This document shows positions 23,837 through 32,627 of a DNA stretch of 64,000 bases, one piece after another. The notes beneath the pieces are model-generated. The model was not told the origin of the DNA. It saw only the letters and a list, made by a program, of their open reading frames with translations, and did not search any database. This DNA is from Micromonospora pattaloongensis. Its GTDB lineage: Bacteria > Actinomycetota > Actinomycetes > Mycobacteriales > Micromonosporaceae. The stretch is from contig NZ_FNPH01000005.1 of NCBI RefSeq assembly GCF_900107255.1, positions 372,001 through 436,000 on the forward strand. The letters run 5' to 3'. Position 1 is the stretch's first letter, and every line of letters starts with the position of its first letter. A program made the translations under genes and the position numbers.

Positions 23837-24726
23837 CCGCCGCAGCCCCCTCCGCCGCCACAGCCGCCGCCCCCGCCGCAGGAGCTGCCGGCACCGCACG
23901 AGCTGGTGCCGCCGTTGCTGGCGTTCTGGATCTGGCGTTCGATCTCGGCCTGCTGGGCGAAGGCCGGGTCCATCGCCCAGAGCGAGGCGGTGCCGTAGAG
24001 CGCGACGCCCATCGCCACGCCGGTCGCGCCGTACGTGGCGTACGCCGGGGAACTGGCGGGCGCGAGGTGCCGGTGGGTGGTCCGCAGCTCGCGCAGCGCC
24101 GCCTTCGCCGCCCGCGTCTGCCGCGGCACCGCGACCAGCAGCACCAGCGTCACGCCGGTGACGGCGAACAGCAGCAGCACCAGGAACGCGACCGGCCGGT
24201 CGGCGGCCAACCCGGCGACCAGTCGGACCACGCCGAGGCCGACCAGGGCCAGCAGCAGCAGCGGAATCCGGCGGGCGGCGCGGCGCTGGGCCGCGGAGGC
24301 GGCGATCCCGTCCCGCTCGAGCCCGTCGCGCAGCCGCCCGAGCGCGGCGGTCACCCACGGGTGCGTCGCCAGGGCACGGGTCCGGGTGCCCTGCGCGGCG
24401 ACGTTGTAGACCGCCTGGGCGAGCGGGGTGCTCCCGGTCGGCATCGGGCCGGTGACGGTGAGGGACCCGCCGGGGGCCGTGCCGAGCGCGCCGGCCGCGC
24501 GCAGGCCGCCGACGACCGTGTAAACGGCGAGCCGGTCGCCGCCGTTGAGGTAGGCCGCCTGCTCCGGCGTCAGTTGGGGGGCGCGGCGGTCCCGCGGGCC
24601 GGCGAAGATGAGGTTGCGGTGCAGCAGGGCGGCCAGGACCAGCGCGGCGGCCGCGAGAGAGAAGATCAGCAGGAACGCGGGACCGGAAATGCCCCAGGTG
24701 TCCCCGGGGGCGGCGACGACCGTCAT
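23833..24726 (-). CDS. TIGR04222-type membrane protein with a periodic Cys-Gly tail, likely MNIO substrate
   Basis: A 297-aa protein with three hydrophobic segments: near residues 15-35 (ISGPAFLLIFSLAAAALVLA), 165-185 and 190-210, plus a weaker one about 250. Between them lies a soluble domain with LTPEQAAYLNGGDRLAVYTVVGGLRAAGALG. The C-terminus after about residue 270 is low-complexity and carries four cysteines in exact C-x5-C-x5-C-x5-C spacing, almost all other positions being Gly. ATG 24726 has AGGAG upstream; the earlier ATG 24786 is less likely. No separate precursor peptide is seen, so this tail is the best candidate substrate for the adjacent MNIO. Confidence 0.88.
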   Translation of the reverse strand: MTVVAAPGDTWGISGPAFLLIFSLAAAALVLAALLHRNLIFAGPRDRRAPQLTPEQAAYLNGGDRLAVYTVVGGLRAAGALGTAPGGSLTVTGPMPTGSTPLAQAVYNVAAQGTRTRALATHPWVTAALGRLRDGLERDGIAASAAQRRAARRIPLLLLALVGLGVVRLVAGLAADRPVAFLVLLLFAVTGVTLVLLVAVPRQTRAAKAALRELRTTHRHLAPASSPAYATYGATGVAMGVALYGTASLWAMDPAFAQQAEIERQIQNASNGGTSSCGAGSSCGGGGGCGGGGGCGG

Positions 24727-24819
24727 CGTCGGTGCTCCTGTCGTCCAAAGAGGTGGCTGGGCCTCATTGTGGGACAGGCGTGCCACGCTGCCAAGATGGG
24801 TTACCGGCGGCCGGGTTGG

Positions 24820-25404
24820 TCAGCTCTTGGCGGCTGGCCGGCGGACCGCCTCCTCGACGAGATCGAGCACCGGCCCGAGGTCGCCGGCGGGGCGCCCCAT
24901 CGCCAGGTGCAGCACGAGACCGTCGTACGCGAGCTCGAGGAACTGCGCGAGCACGTCGATCGGCACGTCGTCGCGGAGCACCCCGGCGTCGCGCTGTCGG
25001 CGCAGCCGCTCCCGGGTCGCCTCGGCGATCGCCGCCGACCGTTCGGACCAGCGCTTCGCGAACGCGGGGTCGGTGCGCAGCCGCCGCGACACCTCCAACT
25101 GGGTGCCGAGCCAGCCCGTCGTGTCCGGGGACTTGGCGCGTTCCAGCAGGTCGCGCATCACCTGCACCAGGCCGTTGCGTGCGACCGTCTCCACCATCGC
25201 GACCGCGTCGTCCTCCGCGACGGCGAGGAACAGCGACTCCTTGTCGCGGAAATGGTGGAAGATGGCGCCGCGGGAGAGTCCCGTCGCCTCCTCGAGCACC
25301 CGGACGGTCGCGCCCTCGTAGCCGTGCCGGGCAAAGCTGTCTCGGGCCGCCGCGAGAATCTCGTGGCGGCGCGCGTCGAGTTGGTCCTGACTCACCCGGG
25401 GCAT
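24820..25404 (-). CDS. acnR: TetR-family regulator, AcnR-like aconitase repressor
   Basis: A 194-aa TetR protein with the N-terminal helix-turn-helix ATVRVLEEATGLSRGAIFHHFRDKESLFLA (about residues 32-60, quoted in part), which closely resembles AcnR of corynebacteria, a repressor of aconitase that senses citrate/aconitate. In mycobacteria the homologue sits directly beside acn; here nitrilase, HAD and DUF2630 genes intervene. Its upstream region shares an 18-bp motif with the aconitase promoter, which supports both autoregulation and acn control. Effector binding cannot be judged from sequence. Confidence 0.85.
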   Translation of the reverse strand: MPRVSQDQLDARRHEILAAARDSFARHGYEGATVRVLEEATGLSRGAIFHHFRDKESLFLAVAEDDAVAMVETVARNGLVQVMRDLLERAKSPDTTGWLGTQLEVSRRLRTDPAFAKRWSERSAAIAEATRERLRRQRDAGVLRDDVPIDVLAQFLELAYDGLVLHLAMGRPAGDLGPVLDLVEEAVRRPAAKS

Positions 25405-25440
25405 GAGTCGATCGTGGCAGGTGGCGGGGGCCTATGCAAT

Positions 25441-25458
25441 CCGTACGTACGGCTTGTT
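25441..25458. promoter_or_regulatory. Candidate AcnR operator in the tetR/nitrilase intergenic region
   Basis: CCGTACGTACGGCTTGTT starts with a perfect 12-bp palindrome (CCGTACGTACGG) and matches the aconitase upstream site at 30483-30500 in 16 of 18 positions. It lies 37 bp before the tetR start and just upstream of the nitrilase -10 box, so the regulator could control both. Confidence 0.6.
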
Positions 25459-25471
25459 GAGTTGCGCCCGT

Positions 25472-25477
25472 TACGAT
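25472..25477 (+). promoter_or_regulatory. Leaderless -10 box of the nitrilase-family gene
   Basis: TACGAT is 6 nt upstream of GTG 25484 with no Shine-Dalgarno sequence, which decides the start codon. Confidence 0.5.
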
Positions 25478-25483
25478 CCAGCT

Positions 25484-26350
25484 GTGTCCGCAGCCGATGA
25501 CGCTCTTCCCGGTCACCCGCTCGCCGTCGCCGCCGTGCAGGCCGAGCCCGTCCCCGGCGACCTGACCGGCAACGCCGCGACCGCCGCCCGTCTCGTCCAC
25601 CGGGCTGCCGACGCCGGCGCCGCGGTGGTCGTACTCCCGGAGCTGTTCCTGCCGGCCTACCATCCGCCGACGTTGCGTGCCGATCCCGACGGCACCTACC
25701 TCGCCGCCGACGAGACCCGCCGCGTCGCCGACGCGCGGCTCGACCCGCTGGCGACGGCGGCGCGGGACCGCGGCGTGGTGGTGGTGGTCGGCGCGGCGGT
25801 GCGGCACCACGACGGGCGCCCGGCGTGCGCGTCGCTTGTCGTCGACCGTGCCGGCGGGATCGCGGCCGCCTACGACAAGCAGCACCTGTGGGGACCGGAC
25901 GAGAACGAGCTGTTCGCGCCGGGGCGGCGCGGGGCGACCCTGGCGGTCGACGGCTGGCGGCTGGGGCTCGGGGTCTGCTACGACGGCTGCTTCCCGGAGC
26001 ACGGGCGGGCCGCCGCGGCCTCGGGGGCGCACGGTTATCTGTGCCCGAGCGGCTACGTCGTCGGTTCCGAGCACCGCCGTGATCTCTACTACGCGGCGCG
26101 GGCGTTGGACAACACGATGTACGTCGTGTTCGCTAACGCCGTCGGCGGCGCGGAGCCGTGGCGGTTCAACGGCGGGGCGGCGGTGTACGACCCGGAGGGC
26201 CGGCCGCTGGTCCGGGGCGGCGACTCCGGCGAGGCGGTGCTGGTGGCGGTGCTCGATCCGGCCGAGCTCGCCGCGACGCGGGCCGCGCACAGCATGCTGC
26301 GGGACCGGCTTGCCGATCAGGGGGAGGCCCGGACCGTGCTGGGGGGCTAA
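25484..26350 (+). CDS. Carbon-nitrogen hydrolase (nitrilase superfamily amidase)
   Basis: A 288-aa cytoplasmic amidase or nitrilase. The Glu-Lys-Cys triad is present: Glu in VVLPELFLPAYH (about residue 48), Lys in AAYDKQHLWGPDENELF (about 128) and Cys in LGVCYDGCFPEHGR (about 166). Similar proteins include omega-amidase and carbamoylputrescine amidase, but the substrate loop does not let me choose. GTG 25484 is fixed by the adjacent -10 box. Divergent from the tetR gene with a shared operator-like site between. Confidence 0.88.
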   Translation: MSAADDALPGHPLAVAAVQAEPVPGDLTGNAATAARLVHRAADAGAAVVVLPELFLPAYHPPTLRADPDGTYLAADETRRVADARLDPLATAARDRGVVVVVGAAVRHHDGRPACASLVVDRAGGIAAAYDKQHLWGPDENELFAPGRRGATLAVDGWRLGLGVCYDGCFPEHGRAAAASGAHGYLCPSGYVVGSEHRRDLYYAARALDNTMYVVFANAVGGAEPWRFNGGAAVYDPEGRPLVRGGDSGEAVLVAVLDPAELAATRAAHSMLRDRLADQGEARTVLGG

Positions 26351-26395
26351 TTTTTGTTAACACGACGGGTCTGTTGTGACGTGGCACAGGTCACG

Positions 26396-26401
26396 TAGGG
26401 T
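26396..26401 (+). promoter_or_regulatory. Leaderless -10 box of the HAD-like gene
   Basis: TAGGGT is 6 nt upstream of GTG 26408, with TTGTGA at 26374-26379 as a possible -35 (16-bp spacer). Confidence 0.5.
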
Positions 26402-26407
26402 GCCCGA

Positions 26408-27055
26408 GTGCCGCTCCTGCTCCTCAATCTGGACAACACCCTGCTCGATCGGGCCGGGGCGTTTCGGGCTTGGGGAACGGATTTTCTGACCGCCATCGAC
26501 GCGCCAACGCGTGACATCGACTGGTTACTCTCCGTTGATGCCGATGGTCTGACCGACCGATGGGATCTCGCCGACGCGATCCGCGACCGTTACCGCTTGC
26601 GGAACTCTGTGCTCGATCTCGTCGAGGCGCTGCATGACGGCGTCGTGGAGTACACCCGGCTCGACCCGCTGGTCGCCTGCGCGCTGCGGATCGCCGACGA
26701 CGCCGGCTGGATCCCGGTGGTGGTGAGCAACGGCGCCGTCCGACAGCAGGATGCGAAGATCCGCAGGACCGGCCTGGACCGCTACGTCGCGGACTGGGTG
26801 ATCTCCGAGGAGGCCGGCGTGAGCAAGCCGAATCCCCGGATCTTCGCGCTCGCCGCCGAACGGGTCCGGATGCGGCTCGATGGCGCCTGGATCATCGGCG
26901 ACAGCCCCGAGGCCGACATCGGGGGTGCCGCCGCGATGGGGCTGCCGAGCGTGTGGCTGCACCGCGGGCGGAGCTGGCTGGAGACGCGCTTCGCCCCGAC
27001 CCGGATGAGCGAGAGCGTGATCGCGGCGCTCGCCACCGTGCTCGCCGCCGCCTGA
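26408..27055 (+). CDS. HAD-superfamily protein with Asn in place of the catalytic Asp
   Basis: A 215-aa HAD-fold protein with a helical cap (residues about 15-100) and motifs II-IV: VVVSNGAVRQQ, the Lys in EEAGVSKPNPRIF, and IIGDSPEADIGGA. Motif I should read DxDxT but reads N-L-D-N-T; the first Asp, the phosphoryl-accepting nucleophile, is replaced by Asn (codon AAT at 26426-26428). The second Asp is kept. The protein may therefore be inactive as a phosphatase, or rely on deamidation or a non-phosphatase function. GTG 26408 is fixed by a leaderless promoter. Confidence 0.87.
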   Translation: MPLLLLNLDNTLLDRAGAFRAWGTDFLTAIDAPTRDIDWLLSVDADGLTDRWDLADAIRDRYRLRNSVLDLVEALHDGVVEYTRLDPLVACALRIADDAGWIPVVVSNGAVRQQDAKIRRTGLDRYVADWVISEEAGVSKPNPRIFALAAERVRMRLDGAWIIGDSPEADIGGAAAMGLPSVWLHRGRSWLETRFAPTRMSESVIAALATVLAAA

Positions 27056-27100
27056 CGATGTGACGCGTCCGCTCTGGCGATCCGGGCATGCCGCGATCCG

Positions 27101-27346
27101 TTACTGCAGATAGCCCTCGACCTCGGGCTTGCCGCGTGGCTGTGCGCGGTCCGGATCGTCGCCGGAGTTGCGGGCCGCGCGCCGGCGCCGCAGCAGGTCC
27201 CAGCACTGGTCGAGGGACTCCTCCAGCTCGCGCAGCCGCGCCTGCTCGTCCTCGGACGAGATCGCCCCGCTGGTCAGCTGACCGCGTAGTCGGTGCTCCT
27301 CGTCGACGAGCTCGTGGATCCGCCTCAGCACCGCCGCATCGTCCAT
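27101..27346 (-). CDS. DUF2630 family protein
   Basis: An 81-aa highly charged helical protein typical of DUF2630: two helices (RRIHELVDEEHRLRGQL and EEQARLRELEESLDQCWDLLRRRRA region) and a polar C-terminus ending in VEGYLQ. Function is unknown; the heptad-like charge pattern suggests a coiled-coil hairpin. It lies downstream of aconitase on the same strand, separated by an inverted repeat. Confidence 0.9.
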   Translation of the reverse strand: MDDAAVLRRIHELVDEEHRLRGQLTSGAISSEDEQARLRELEESLDQCWDLLRRRRAARNSGDDPDRAQPRGKPEVEGYLQ

Positions 27347-27390
27347 GCCCCCGAGCCTGGCACAGCGTGCGTCATCCCGCCCCGCCCTGC

Positions 27391-27473
27391 CCCCGTCGAT
27401 CTTGCAGTTACGGCCCCGGTGAAGCGCCTCAAAAGCGGGCGAAAGGGCGGCCAGAAGTGCAAGATCGGCGGGG
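27391..27473. repeat. Inverted repeat with 16-bp arms downstream of aconitase
   Basis: CCCCGTCGATCTTGCA (27391-27406) is matched by TGCAAGATCGGCGGGG (27458-27473) with one wobble. The 51-bp interior holds smaller GC hairpins. Located after the aconitase stop at 27529 and before DUF2630, it is positioned as a terminator, and its GATC-containing arms resemble other intergenic repeats in this window. Confidence 0.8.
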
Positions 27474-27528
27474 GAGACGCGGAGAGGGGCCTGGGCGCGC
27501 AGCGCCCGGGCCCCACTCCGCGTGCGGG

Positions 27529-30369
<2,841 letters not shown>

Positions 30370-30481
30370 GTCGTACTCCTTCACACCAGCGACCGTGAAT
30401 AGTCCTGAGCAGTCTTTCGTACGGGTCACCGCACGTCGCGCCTTAGGTGAGACTTACCGCCCACCCTCGTGCATCTACAAA

Positions 30482-30510
30482 ACCGTACGTCCGTCTTGTT
30501 AGTAACGCAA
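30482..30510 (-). promoter_or_regulatory. Aconitase promoter with overlapping AcnR-like operator
   Basis: On the minus strand TTGCGT (30510-30505), a 17-bp spacer and TACGGT (30487-30482) form a good housekeeping promoter about 110 bp before the start codon. The -10 and part of the spacer coincide with CCGTACGTCCGTCTTGTT (30483-30500), which matches the site upstream of tetR in 16 of 18 positions, so a bound repressor would block the -10 region. Confidence 0.65.
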
Positions 30511-30596
30511 GCGTGCCCCACGCTCTGGGACACCGGGGTGCCCATCATGATCCAGCACGCCGCGCCCGCGCCCCCGCGCCACTGGCGGGGCGGGGG

Positions 30597-30770
30597 CTAC
30601 GAATCCGAGCCGGACGGCTCCGTGATCCGCTCGCGGAGCCGACTGCGGATCTCCTCCGGGGTGTACGCCCGGCGGCGCCGTTCGGCGCGCGCGACGACGA
30701 CTCCGGTCGCGGCGACGCCGACGAATCCGGCCAGCCCGAGCAGCTTCCACCAACGCATCCGACCCCGCAT
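30597..30770 (-). CDS. Small single-pass membrane protein (57 aa)
   Basis: Reads MRGRMRWWKLLGLAGF at the start, one hydrophobic helix (about residues 9-26), then a basic linker (ARAERRRRAYTP) and an amphipathic helical tail. No ribosome binding site is obvious; a second ATG lies four codons in. It is divergent from the papain-like hydrolase gene with only 18 bp between starts. Similar short proteins occur in actinobacteria beside such hydrolases, so it is probably real. Function unknown. Confidence 0.6.
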   Translation of the reverse strand: MRGRMRWWKLLGLAGFVGVAATGVVVARAERRRRAYTPEEIRSRLRERITEPSGSDS

Positions 30771-30775
30771 CCGCC

Positions 30776-30781
30776 TATCGT
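30776..30781 (+). promoter_or_regulatory. Leaderless -10 box of the papain-like hydrolase gene
   Basis: TATCGT lies 7 nt before GTG 30789 and decides the start; no Shine-Dalgarno sequence is present. Confidence 0.5.
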
Positions 30782-30788
30782 AGGCAGG

Positions 30789-31418
30789 GTGATCGGTCTC
30801 GATGAAGCCGTCGACCTGACGCGCACCGGAGACGTCTGGGTCTTCCGCGGGCGCAGCGGGCCCGACCGCGCCATCCAGCTCACCACCAACAGCCCGGTCA
30901 ACCACGTCGGCATGGCCGTGGTCATCGACGACCTGCCCCCGCTGATGTGGCACGCCGAGCTCGGGCGCTCGCTGCCCGACCTCTGGGCCGGGGCGCACCA
31001 GCGGGGAGTCCAACTGCACGACCTGCGCTCCGCCGTGCTGGTCTGGGCGCGTCGGTACGGCCAGCGCGCCTGGCTGCGCCAACTCGACCCGCCGGCGACC
31101 CGGGAGATGGAGAACGCCGCGCTGCGCACCGTCGCCCGGCTCGACGGCACGCCGTTCCCGTCGACCGCCCAGCTCGCGTGGCGGTGGCTGCGCGGCCGGG
31201 TGCCGGCGGTCGGACGCGGACGTCGCGACGCGACGCTGGAGACGGCGTACTGCGCGGAGGTGGTGGCGGTGACGTACGAGGCGATGGGGCTGCTGCCGGC
31301 CGGCCGCCGCCCGAACTGGTACGACCCCGGGCGGTTCTGGAGCGGCGACGACCTTCCGCTGCCGCCGGGCGTGCGCCTGGGCGCCGAGATCGCGGTGCGG
31401 ATCCCGCCCGACGCGTGA
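30789..31418 (+). CDS. Permuted papain-like cysteine hydrolase (YiiX/C92, NlpC/P60-related)
   Basis: A 209-aa protein with the circularly permuted NlpC/P60 pattern: the His-bearing segment TNSPVNHVGMAVVIDD near residue 33-45 comes first, and the catalytic Cys in TAYCAEVVAVTYEAMGLLP near residue 157 comes later. DVWVFRGRSGPDRAIQL before the His is typical of the group. No signal peptide, so it is probably cytoplasmic; targets may be lipids or peptides. The stop codon lies inside a GATC-ended inverted repeat. Confidence 0.72.
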   Translation: MIGLDEAVDLTRTGDVWVFRGRSGPDRAIQLTTNSPVNHVGMAVVIDDLPPLMWHAELGRSLPDLWAGAHQRGVQLHDLRSAVLVWARRYGQRAWLRQLDPPATREMENAALRTVARLDGTPFPSTAQLAWRWLRGRVPAVGRGRRDATLETAYCAEVVAVTYEAMGLLPAGRRPNWYDPGRFWSGDDLPLPPGVRLGAEIAVRIPPDA

Positions 31419-31465
31419 TCGCGAGGGATCCGGGCGGTCATGGCGCGCCGGCTGCTTCGCGATCA
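31416..31465. repeat. Inverted repeat TGATCGCGA...TCGCGATCA at a gene end
   Basis: Perfect 9-bp arms (31416-31424 and 31457-31465) enclose 32 bp. It begins at the stop codon of the papain-like hydrolase gene and precedes the NTF2-like gene, so it may act as a terminator. Confidence 0.6.
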
Positions 31466-31507
31466 TGAAACCGCGGGCCGGAGGTTTGCCGAGGTGACGC
31501 GCCGGAA

Positions 31508-31909
31508 ATGGAAGCGGCCGTGGACACCTCGACCGAACTGGCGACGCTGAGCGACTTCTTCGACCGGTACGGGGCCGCCCTGACCGCCGGTGACGTGCCC
31601 GCCATCGCACGCTGCTACGCGCTGCCGGGCATCGTGATCACCGACGGCTACAGCTTCTCCTTCACCTCGGCGGCGGCGATCGCGCTGTCCTTCATCGGCG
31701 CCGCTCCCGGCTACCAGGATCGGGAGCTGGTCGCCGCGCACGCCCGGATCCTGGACGTGCAGCGGCTGTCGACCGCGCTGTCGATGGTCACCGTCGAGTG
31801 GGAGTACCTGGACAGCCAGGGTCGGTCGGTGCCCGGCGAGGGCTTCCGCTACCTGCTGCGGATGGCCGAGCGCGGCCCGGCCATCTGCACCGTCATCCAC
31901 ATGCGCTGA
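31508..31909 (+). CDS. SnoaL/NTF2-like protein
   Basis: A 133-aa cone-shaped alpha+beta fold of the NTF2 superfamily: an N-terminal helix (LSDFFDRYGAALTAGDVPAIARCYALPG), then strands with VTVEWEYLDSQGR and FRYLLRMAERGPAICTVIH. No catalytic residues can be assigned; these proteins are ligand-binding domains, isomerases or dimerisation partners. The start ATG 31508 is reasonable; GTG 31520 is an alternative. The gene is convergent to the FBP-domain gene with 8 bp between. Confidence 0.8.
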   Translation: MEAAVDTSTELATLSDFFDRYGAALTAGDVPAIARCYALPGIVITDGYSFSFTSAAAIALSFIGAAPGYQDRELVAAHARILDVQRLSTALSMVTVEWEYLDSQGRSVPGEGFRYLLRMAERGPAICTVIHMR

Positions 31910-31917
31910 CCGCGCCG

Positions 31918-32430
31918 CTACGCCCGCAGCACGTCGTCGAGGAACGCGTCCAGCCGCGCGAGCAGCGCCCTCGACCGCTCGGCCAGGTCGATCCCCTGAT
32001 CCGGCTGGATCGGCGCGCCCGGCTTCTTGACGCGCATGTGCGCCGAGCACGCCAGGTCCGCGCAGATGTAGATGCCGACGGTGTTGCCGTTGCGGCCGGC
32101 CGCGCCGGCGCGGCGGGCGGTGAACAGCGAGACGGCGTCCGCGGAGTGCACGGAGCGGCACAGCGAGCACATCGCGCTGCGGGCGCGGCCCATCGTGGAG
32201 TCGGCGGCGCGTAGGGCCATCCCGACCGGCTGTCCGTCGCGCCAGCCGACGATGTAGCCGCGCAGCGGTGCCTTCGCGTCGCGCCAGCCGAGGAAGTCCC
32301 AGCTCGCCCAATCGAGCTGGTCGAGCTCCTTTGGCAGCGACATGCCCGACGCCTCGCCGCGCGAGCAGTTGACCATCGACCGGCGGATCTGTTGCTCGGT
32401 CACCCGTTCCATCGCACGTCTGCTTTCCAT
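31918..32430 (-). CDS. FBP-domain protein with treble-clef zinc finger (FusB/EF-G-binding type)
   Basis: A 170-aa protein of the FBP_C family, related to FusB-like elongation factor G binding proteins. The zinc ligands are two Cys pairs, MCSLCRSVH and CADLACSAH, about 45 residues apart. The N-terminal helical half begins ERVTEQQIRRSMVNCSRGEA. FusB-type proteins rescue EF-G from fusidic acid on the ribosome; actinobacterial homologues are uncharacterised as far as I know. ATG 32430 follows AGGGA; the upstream extension to 32541 is less likely. Confidence 0.82.
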   Translation of the reverse strand: MESRRAMERVTEQQIRRSMVNCSRGEASGMSLPKELDQLDWASWDFLGWRDAKAPLRGYIVGWRDGQPVGMALRAADSTMGRARSAMCSLCRSVHSADAVSLFTARRAGAAGRNGNTVGIYICADLACSAHMRVKKPGAPIQPDQGIDLAERSRALLARLDAFLDDVLRA

Positions 32431-32522
32431 GGTTCCGTCCCTGCGGGGCCCGGCGGATGCTACCGACAGCGACCGGCCGGGCGCGCCTGGTTTTTCCCGC
32501 GCCGGGACGGAACGCACGGCGA

Positions 32523-32532
32523 CTTGCGCAAG
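32523..32532. promoter_or_regulatory. Palindrome CTTGCGCAAG upstream of the amylase-pullulanase gene
   Basis: A perfect 10-bp palindrome with a central CG, resembling LacI/MalR-type operators of actinobacterial starch and maltose genes. It lies about 70 bp upstream of the -10 box of the amylase-pullulanase gene. Confidence 0.45.
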
Positions 32533-32556
32533 ATGATGCACGGGTTACGACTTTAT

Positions 32557-32595
32557 TTGCAGGGTATTGCAGACGGTTTCGGCAACGGCTAGCGT
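32557..32595 (+). promoter_or_regulatory. Promoter of the amylase-pullulanase gene with TTGCAG direct repeats
   Basis: TTGCAG at 32567-32572, a 17-bp spacer and TAGCGT at 32590-32595 form a housekeeping-type promoter. A second TTGCAG at 32557-32562, exactly 10 bp upstream, makes a direct repeat on one face of the helix that overlaps the -35, as expected for a maltose-type repressor or activator site. Confidence 0.55.
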
Positions 32596-32627
32596 GCGGG
32601 CAGCCAGCGACACAGGAAGGGCCGTCG

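Noticed and set aside
30597-31610. 337-codon minus-strand frame over the papain-like hydrolase gene
   Set aside because: Only its last 57 codons, a small membrane protein with its own ATG, look real; the rest is antisense to a gene with clear catalytic motifs.
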